Source: JAWKUK01 sp041398605 (GTDB lineage Bacteria; Planctomycetota; UBA1135; GCA-002686595). Taken from it: a stretch of 64,000 nt of DNA. The notes under the pieces are model-generated. The model worked only from the letters and a program-made list of their open reading frames with translations, searched no databases and was not told the DNA's origin. The DNA lies in NCBI GenBank assembly GCA_041398605.1, contig JAWKUK010000010.1, forward strand, positions 1-64,000. The letters are read 5' to 3'. Shown piece after piece: positions 58,373 to 64,000 of this stretch (position 1 is its first letter; every line of letters starts with the position of its first letter). A program made the position numbers and the translations under genes.

Positions 58373-60517
58373 CTATGAGTGGGCCGTACGCGCGAGCCAA
58401 CGCTCGACGATCTCGCGGAGCTCTTCCGGCCGGTAGGGCTTCGCGAGATAGTCGTTCATGCCGTGCGCGAGGCAGCGCTCGCGGTCGCCGGGCATCGCGT
58501 TTGCGGTGACGGCGACGATGGGAGTCCTGTCGCCACCGCCCTCGAGGGCGCGGATCTGGCGCGTCGCGCCGAAGCCGTCGAGGCGCGGCATCTGGCAGTC
58601 CATCAGCACGAGCGCCGGGCGCTCCGCTTGCCAGCGCTCGACCGCTTCCTGTCCGTCTTGAGCGAGGACGACGCGCAGCCCGAAGCGCTCCAGGAGCCGC
58701 GTGGCAAGCAGTTGGTTCACGGGGTTGTCCTCCGCCAGCAGGACGAGCGCGCGCGGGCGTTCGATCCCTAGGCCGGTCCACGGCCCGTCCGGGGTCCCGA
58801 TCGCTGAGTCCGGGCCCGCGGACCCAGCGGCGCCGTCGGCGTCCCCGCTGGGCTCGGCATCGGTCGGGGGCACGCGCATGAGGTCCGCAATGGACGGCGC
58901 CACGGCGCTCGAGCCTGTGCCCTTGTGGGAGGTCGTGCGGCGGGCCGTGGCTTCGAGCTTGTCGGTCAGGCTGGCGGCCTCCTGGCTCGCGCGCTGCAGG
59001 CGATCGTGGCGCACGGCCTGGACGCGGACGGTGAACCAGAACGTCGCGCCAGCCCCGAGCTCGCTGTGGACCCCGATCTGGCCACCCATGAGCTCGACGA
59101 GCTGCTTGGCGATCGCCAGACCGAGCCCGGTCCCGCCGTGTCGTCGGGTGTCGGAGTCGTCCACCTGGCTGAAGGGGTGGAAGATCCGTTCCAACTGCCT
59201 GCGATCGATCCCGATCCCGGTGTCTTCGACTTCGAAGCGCAGCAGCATCGTCTCGGGGCCCGGCTCGGGCGACGCATCGCAGCCCGTCCCATCGTTGCGG
59301 CAGATCCGTACGCGGATCGACCCGACGGACGTGTACTTGACCGCGTTCCCGATGACGTTCCAGAGGACCTGGCGCAAGCGCAGCGGGTCACAGAACACGT
59401 TCGTGGGCAGGCCATCCTCGACGTCGAGGTGCGCCGTGATTCGCTCTTGGTCCGCCCCGGCGACCGCGAGGTTCAGCACTTCGCGCGTGCATTCCACGAG
59501 GTCTGCCTCGACCGGGCGCAGCTCCACGTCGTGTGAGTCGAGGCGCGAGAAATCGAGCACATCCTCGATGATTCGCAGGAGCCCATGCCCAGAGTGCACG
59601 AGCGTGCCGACGAGGTCGCGCTGCTCGCTGTCGAGGTCGCTGAGCTCGAGGAGGCTGGCCATCCCGATGATGCCGTTGAGCGGGGTCCGCACCTCATGGC
59701 TGACGGTGGCCAGGAAGCGCCCCTTCGCAATGTCGGCCGCGCGAGATTGTTGGAGCGCCGCGGACAGTTGATCGAGCAGGCGCAGCTGGTCTGCGTGCTG
59801 GTCCGTCAGCTCGCGCCAGTTGTTGCGCAGCTCGCAGCGCATGCGATCGAGGGCGTCCCCAAGGCTCCCGAGCTCGTCAATGCGGCCCAGCTCGATCTTC
59901 TCCTCGTAGTTGCCGCGCCCGAGGGCGCGGACGTTGGCGCCGAGGGCTTTCAGCGGCGTCATGACCTGGTGCCGCAGCGCGAGCAGCATCAGGAGCGCGG
60001 TCAGGAGCCCGACGCCGCTGGCGCTGAGGAGCACGACGTGGCTCCGTTCACTGAGGGCGCGCTCGGGCGCGTCGAGCGAGAGGCCGATGACGACCCAGCC
60101 CAGGACCTCACCTTCAACTTCGATAGCGCCCCGACGGACGGCGTAGCGGCCGTCGATGACGCCGCTCCCTGACAGCACCGATTCCGCCACGCCTTCGAGC
60201 CCGCGGCCTGCGACTCGTTTGCCGTCCGCGCGCCGGACGTACGCAAACGCGAGCCCCTCCTCGGTCCCGACGGTCGTCGAAACGAACTCGTCGATGACGC
60301 TCCAATCCTGTAGCACGACGGGCTCGCGCAGCGCCGACGCCGTGATGCGCGCGATCGTCACTGCGCGGTCTTGGTAGGCGGCGCGGAAGGCCTTGCGGTC
60401 CGATTCGACCAAGAGCCGGCCGAAGAGCAGCAGCACCACGACAGGCACGGTCGTTGCGACGAGCGCGAGCTTGAGCCCGAGCCGTTGCCGAAGGAGCCGT
60501 GTCCATTGAAGCTTCAT
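58373..60517 (-). CDS. hybrid sensor histidine kinase/response regulator
   Basis: A 714-residue membrane sensor. Domain order: TM1 (about 15-36), periplasmic sensor (about 37-158), TM2 (about 160-183), HAMP (about 184-240), HisKA with His274 in ATVSHEVRTPLNGIIGM, HATPase (NVIGNAVKYTSVG, DTGIGIDRRQLERIF, HGGTGLGLAIAKQLVELMGG), and C-terminal receiver (LLAEDNPVNQLLATRLLERF, LVLMDCQMPRLDG with the phospho-Asp, VAVTANAMPGDRERC, YLAKPYRPEEL). No output domain is present, so it passes phosphate on to another protein. It lies 49 nt after the PhnD-like gene, which suggests that the binding protein is its sensing partner. Confidence 0.9.
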   Translation of the reverse strand: MKLQWTRLLRQRLGLKLALVATTVPVVVLLLFGRLLVESDRKAFRAAYQDRAVTIARITASALREPVVLQDWSVIDEFVSTTVGTEEGLAFAYVRRADGKRVAGRGLEGVAESVLSGSGVIDGRYAVRRGAIEVEGEVLGWVVIGLSLDAPERALSERSHVVLLSASGVGLLTALLMLLALRHQVMTPLKALGANVRALGRGNYEEKIELGRIDELGSLGDALDRMRCELRNNWRELTDQHADQLRLLDQLSAALQQSRAADIAKGRFLATVSHEVRTPLNGIIGMASLLELSDLDSEQRDLVGTLVHSGHGLLRIIEDVLDFSRLDSHDVELRPVEADLVECTREVLNLAVAGADQERITAHLDVEDGLPTNVFCDPLRLRQVLWNVIGNAVKYTSVGSIRVRICRNDGTGCDASPEPGPETMLLRFEVEDTGIGIDRRQLERIFHPFSQVDDSDTRRHGGTGLGLAIAKQLVELMGGQIGVHSELGAGATFWFTVRVQAVRHDRLQRASQEAASLTDKLEATARRTTSHKGTGSSAVAPSIADLMRVPPTDAEPSGDADGAAGSAGPDSAIGTPDGPWTGLGIERPRALVLLAEDNPVNQLLATRLLERFGLRVVLAQDGQEAVERWQAERPALVLMDCQMPRLDGFGATRQIRALEGGGDRTPIVAVTANAMPGDRERCLAHGMNDYLAKPYRPEELREIVERWLARTAHS

Positions 60518-60566
60518 CCTCGCACCGCTGCGGTCGGGTGTGGCCTCCGGTCGAGAGGCGAGACGG

Positions 60567-61484
60567 TCACTGGCTGCGCTTGCCCGCGAACTGCTCGTCC
60601 GCGACCTTCATGCCCTCACGTACGAACGCGTACTCTTCGTCCGACGTCGCCATGAAGCCGCTCATCTTGAGCGGCTTGAGGAGCGCCTCGTCGTCGAAGT
60701 GAATGAGGACATTCGTGAGCGCCTTGCGCACCTCCGCGTCGAGGCCGGCGCGCGCGACCCACGGCTTGGTCACGTTCTCGAACGAGCTGAGCACACGCAG
60801 CTTGTTCTCTTTGTTCAGCTTCTCGAAGGTCGAGACCTGCAGTGAGCCGGCGTCGTAGTCGCCGATTTGGACCGCCGCCGCGACGGCATCGTGACGACCG
60901 AGGAAGGCGAACCCTCGCAGGTCGTTGGCGTGGATCCCGGCGCGAACGAGCGCTGCTTGCGCCAGGTAGCGTCCGATGGTCGAGTTCTCATCACCAAAGG
61001 CAAACGAGCGCCCGCGCAGGTCTGCCAGCGCCGTGGCCGAGTCGTTCTGGCGCACAACGATCACGCCCTTGAAGCGCTTCTTGCCGTCTTGGTGCTCCAT
61101 GGCCAGGAGCTCGATGGCCGCATTGCGCTCCTTGGCGAGGATGTACGACGCGGGCCCGAAGCGGACGAAGTCGGCCGAGCCCTCGACGAGGGAGTCCAAG
61201 CCCTCTTGGTACGTCTTGTAGATCTTCAGCTCGATCTCGACGGGGCGCTTCAGCGCCCCGGAGAGGTCCTCTTGCAGCGCCTCGACGATCGGCAGGAACT
61301 GCCGATACATCGTCGTCGCCTTGTCCGTGCGGTAGACGCCGAAGGTCAGCGCGAGCGGACCGTTGGTCCGCGCCGTCGCGTCTCGCGGGGAGGCTGCGCC
61401 GACTCGGGCGGGGTGTGTCCATCCGATGAGGGTGACCGCCGCGACCAGAGCCACGAGGACGAGTGTGTGGAGCTTTTTGCGCAT
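60567..61484 (-). CDS. PhnD-like periplasmic binding protein
   Basis: A 305-residue PhnD/SsuA/transferrin-type binding protein with N-terminal signal segment (RKKLHTLVLVALVAAVTLIG). Family landmarks: ALTFGVYRTDKATTMYRQFL, PVEIELKIYKTYQEGLDSLV, ADFVRFGPASYILAKERN, FKGVIVVRQNDSATALADLR, SFAFGDENSTIGRYLAQAAL and VQIGDYDAGSLQVSTFEKLN. PhnD members bind phosphonate, phosphite or similar oxyanions. No ABC permease or ATPase follows, so it is likely a signal receptor for the adjacent kinase and not part of a transporter. ATG 61484 is preferred over 61508. Confidence 0.85.
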   Translation of the reverse strand: MRKKLHTLVLVALVAAVTLIGWTHPARVGAASPRDATARTNGPLALTFGVYRTDKATTMYRQFLPIVEALQEDLSGALKRPVEIELKIYKTYQEGLDSLVEGSADFVRFGPASYILAKERNAAIELLAMEHQDGKKRFKGVIVVRQNDSATALADLRGRSFAFGDENSTIGRYLAQAALVRAGIHANDLRGFAFLGRHDAVAAAVQIGDYDAGSLQVSTFEKLNKENKLRVLSSFENVTKPWVARAGLDAEVRKALTNVLIHFDDEALLKPLKMSGFMATSDEEYAFVREGMKVADEQFAGKRSQ

Positions 61485-61571
61485 GGCGGATCGAACCCAG
61501 TCCGACACACCGATCTCGACCGTCCCTTCCAGCCAGCCGAAGGCCAGCAGTTCGATTTGGGGCCGAGTTTG

Positions 61572-63964
61572 CTACAGGGTCTCAATCGCGGGAATCGACC
61601 CCGCTTCGGGCTCCGATTGGGTCACCTCAGCCGTGGCTGCGGGCGCCGCGTCCGCAGGCGGCAGCTTCGAGACCAGCCCGCTGGTCGAGAGCCGCACGCG
61701 GTCGCCCGTGCGGAGGGTCCGTGTCGCCCCAGGGACCCCTACGATCGCCGGCAGCCCCAGCTCCCGGGCGAGGATCGCCGCGTGGCTCAGCCAGCCCCCG
61801 ACCTCGGTCACGATGCCGGCCGTCCGTGGGAAGGCTGGCGTCCAGGCCGGGTCGGTGAAGCGCGCGACGAGCACCTCGCCCGGCTCGAGCTGGGCGATCT
61901 CCTCGGGGCTCCGCAAGACGCGGACGGTCCCCGTCACCTCGCCCGTGCCAGCGACGCGCAGGCCGCGGAGCTCGCCGACGAGCGGTGCGCGCGGGACCTC
62001 GACCCCGTCCCAGCGGCGCTCGAGGTCTGCGGCCGACCACGCGGTGGGCAGCGGGCGCGAGGCCCAGTCGCGGCGCGCTTCAAGGCGCGCCTCGGCGCGC
62101 GCGACGACGTCGGAAGCGGCCCCCGCGGTAGCGGCGACCGCGAGCTCGCGGGGCTCGAGCCCGAACGTGCGCTCGCTGTCGAGCCCGAGCCGTCGCCCGA
62201 GCTCCAGCGCGATGCGCCGCAGCAGCGCGACCTCGTGCAGCGCGAGGTGCTTGGCCTCTTCTTTCAGGGCTTGCAGGCGTCGCGCTCGCTCAAGGAACAT
62301 CCGATCGACCCTGCGCAACTGCGCCACGGCCCGCGGGGACGGCTGCGCCCGAGGCGGCGCGGCGCCCGCCAGGTCCAAGCCCAGCGCCATGAGCTGCCGC
62401 ACGAGCTCCGGAGACTCCGAATAGCGCGGTTCGGACAGCTCGAAGTCGTGCGGGGCTCGGTGCCCGAACGCGTCAAGAAAGGCCTCGACGTCGCCTGCCG
62501 CAAGGTGAGCGCGCGCGCGTCCCACGACCGTCTCGAGGCCCTCGCCGAGCAGCGCCCCGGCGTCGAGGCCGCGCCGTGCGAGGCGCGCAACGGTCGCTTG
62601 CACCGCGCCCTCCGCGGCCACGTTGACGACCTCTGCGAGGGTGTAGGTCTCCCGCACGAACCGCTCGTAGACCTCGTCGTGGTACGCGGCGAGGTCGCAG
62701 GCGCTGAGGCGGCTGGCTCGAGCGCCGCGCAGTGCCGCGCGGCCTCGCGAGCGCGCGCCGCGAGGTCGTCGCGGACGACGGACTCGAGGTCCGCGGCGCG
62801 CCGCGACAGGCGCCAGCCGACCCGCGCGCCGGGCTTGCGCGCCCGCCTGCGCGCGTCCTCGGCCCGATCGACCAGGACTTGCCCGAAGGCGGGCACGACG
62901 AGCGGGCGGCCCTCTTCAGACGGCTCATAGGGCACACCCAGGAGCCTGCATGCGCGATCGACCGCGTGCCCGGGCGCCCAAAGCGCGGCCATGAGCGCCG
63001 CCGAGTACGGCGTCGGCTCGGGCAAGAGCTCGACGAGCTCGTTTGTCGCGAGCCGCGGCCCTTCGAAGTCCGGGTCGTCGGCGCCTGGCGCGGTCGCAGC
63101 GAGGTGGGCGACGACACGCCGCCGCTCGGCTTCGAACGCGGCGTCGAGGTCGTCGCCGCGCGTCGCGTCCGCCGTGATGTCGCGCGCCTGCAGCAGCACG
63201 AAGCCATCGGCGAAGGCCCATTCGATGTCCTGCGGCCGTCCGTAGTGGGCCTCGACTTCGCGCCCCAAGCGCAAGAGCGGCGCGAGGTCTACGGGCGGCG
63301 CCGCCCCCTCGAGCTGCTGGCCGCTGAGCCGCCCGAACTCGAACGCTGCGGGCGTCGCCTGGCCGGACACGAGCGCTTCGCCCAAGCCCTCGACGAGCTC
63401 GACCATCGAGCGGCCCGTGTGGCCTGGATGCTCCGTGAAGAGGACCCCGGCGTGCGTGGCCGGGACCATCGCTTGCACGACCACTCCGCCGCGCGCCGGG
63501 GGCTCTGGGTGCGCTCCGTTCTCGTTGATCGCATGGACGGCGTCCGGTGTGCAGCGGCCGCCCCGGCGCGTGTTGTCCGTGGAGGTCGCTCGGGTGTGAG
63601 CCCGATACGCGACGGCTCGCTCGGAGGACATCGAAGCGCGGACGGCCAGCACGGCTTCGACGAGCCCGGCGCGCTCGACGCCGAGCTGCGTGTCGAAGAC
63701 GCCTGCGTAGCTGTGCTGCGCGCCGTCCTCGTCGAGGCCTGAGCTGCGCACCGCGACGCGGGGCGAGCCGAGGCGGTCGAACGCCCGCAGCAGCTCCTTC
63801 AGCCGCTCGCTCGACAGCGCGTGCGCCCCGGACCCGGGCGCGCGGAACGCTGCGTCCCGCACGACAAAGCCGTCGGGGACAGGGAAACCAGCGTCGATCA
63901 AGCGGCCAAGGCTGTGGGCCTTGCCGCCCGTGTCGTCGCAGAGGTGCGCGAGCCCAAGCGGCAC
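61572..63964 (-). pseudogene. PEP-synthase/PPDK-like protein, one frameshift
   Basis: From ATG 63964 the N-terminal ATP-grasp-type PPDK domain is clear (DDTGGKAHSLGRLIDAGFPV, RVAVRSSGLDEDGAQHSYAG, VVVQAMVPATHAGVLFTEHP, RPQDIEWAFADGFVLLQARD). A frameshift near 62707 moves into SACDLAAYHDEVYERFVRE and the second half ending in the mobile PEP-utiliser domain with the phospho-His (VTEVGGWLSHAAILARELGL, PAIVGVPGAT) and stop at 61572. The C-terminal PEP-binding barrel of true PpsA is missing, so it is of the short type seen in rifampin phosphotransferase-like and other PEP-utilising proteins. It stands 87 nt upstream of the PhnD-like gene on the same strand. Confidence 0.75.
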
Positions 63965-64000
63965 GATGGAGGTCGCCCGTGCCCTTTGCGCGTCGCGCGC

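Noticed and set aside
60867..62930. 687-residue plus-strand ORF opposite the PhnD-like and PEP-utilising genes
   Set aside because: No domain; the complementary strand carries clear conserved motifs.

Overview
The window is a high-GC bacterial chromosome segment. The best taxonomic clue is a set of secreted proteins (5 intact, 1 broken) that share one C-terminal module: a SYC/SFC...NS(S/T)G entry, an LCL(A/G)G...GR core and a W(N/S)FQ.W(Y/H)RD...(T/M)SN(F/L/M) exit. I know this architecture from deep-branching marine Planctomycetota of the Poly30/Saltatorellus type. Few Shine-Dalgarno sites, DUF1573-like and carboxypeptidase-regulatory surface proteins, and heptose/LPS genes fit that assignment. 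It is inference, because no rRNA marker is present.

Layout. 0-4.7 kb: a tRNA-Arg, then a minus-strand restriction-modification type operon (HsdM-like methylase with an HsdR-N type nuclease fold, S-like subunit, small protein, DUF262-HNH protein) with several frameshifts. 4.7-7.8 kb: an IS91-family (HUH) element with a decayed transposase. 7.8-11.2 kb: a secretin-N-like secreted protein and a NorR regulator divergent from a truncated cytochrome c gene that carries a good sigma-54 promoter. 11.2-18.5 kb: decaying genes (glnS remnant, FG-GAP protein, beta-propeller protein, DUF2891, acyltransferase 3). 18.8-19.7 kb: a beta-helix surface protein with a tetranucleotide repeat in its signal peptide, cut by an IS91 end. 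20.3-26.9 kb: a lower-GC cassette (TraD/VirD4-like ATPase and four secreted proteins) bracketed by two directly repeated IS91 ends. 27-33 kb: decayed IS91 copy, very long palindrome, IS110 pseudogene.

33.8-64 kb is mostly intact chromosome: a prenyltransferase-repeat protein; a radical SAM - heptosyltransferase - heptose adenylyltransferase operon; MFS and PhnA-like genes; five secreted proteins with the shared C-terminal module; VIT1-type transporter; Nudix - QEGLA peptidase - Gfo/Idh operon; thioredoxin-fold lipoprotein; TetR; gcvP (glycine decarboxylase); and a minus-strand operon of a PEP-synthase-like protein (frameshifted), a PhnD-like binding protein and a hybrid histidine kinase.

Frameshifts and truncations are concentrated in 0-33 kb and almost absent from 34-61 kb. 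That argues for real decay of a mobile, recombining region, although some single-base shifts could be assembly error. The most notable observations are a probable phase-variable repeat in the signal peptide of the beta-helix protein, the IS91-end-bracketed secreted-protein cassette, the HsdR-less methylase/DUF262-HNH locus, and the truncated NorR/sigma-54 nitric-oxide locus.
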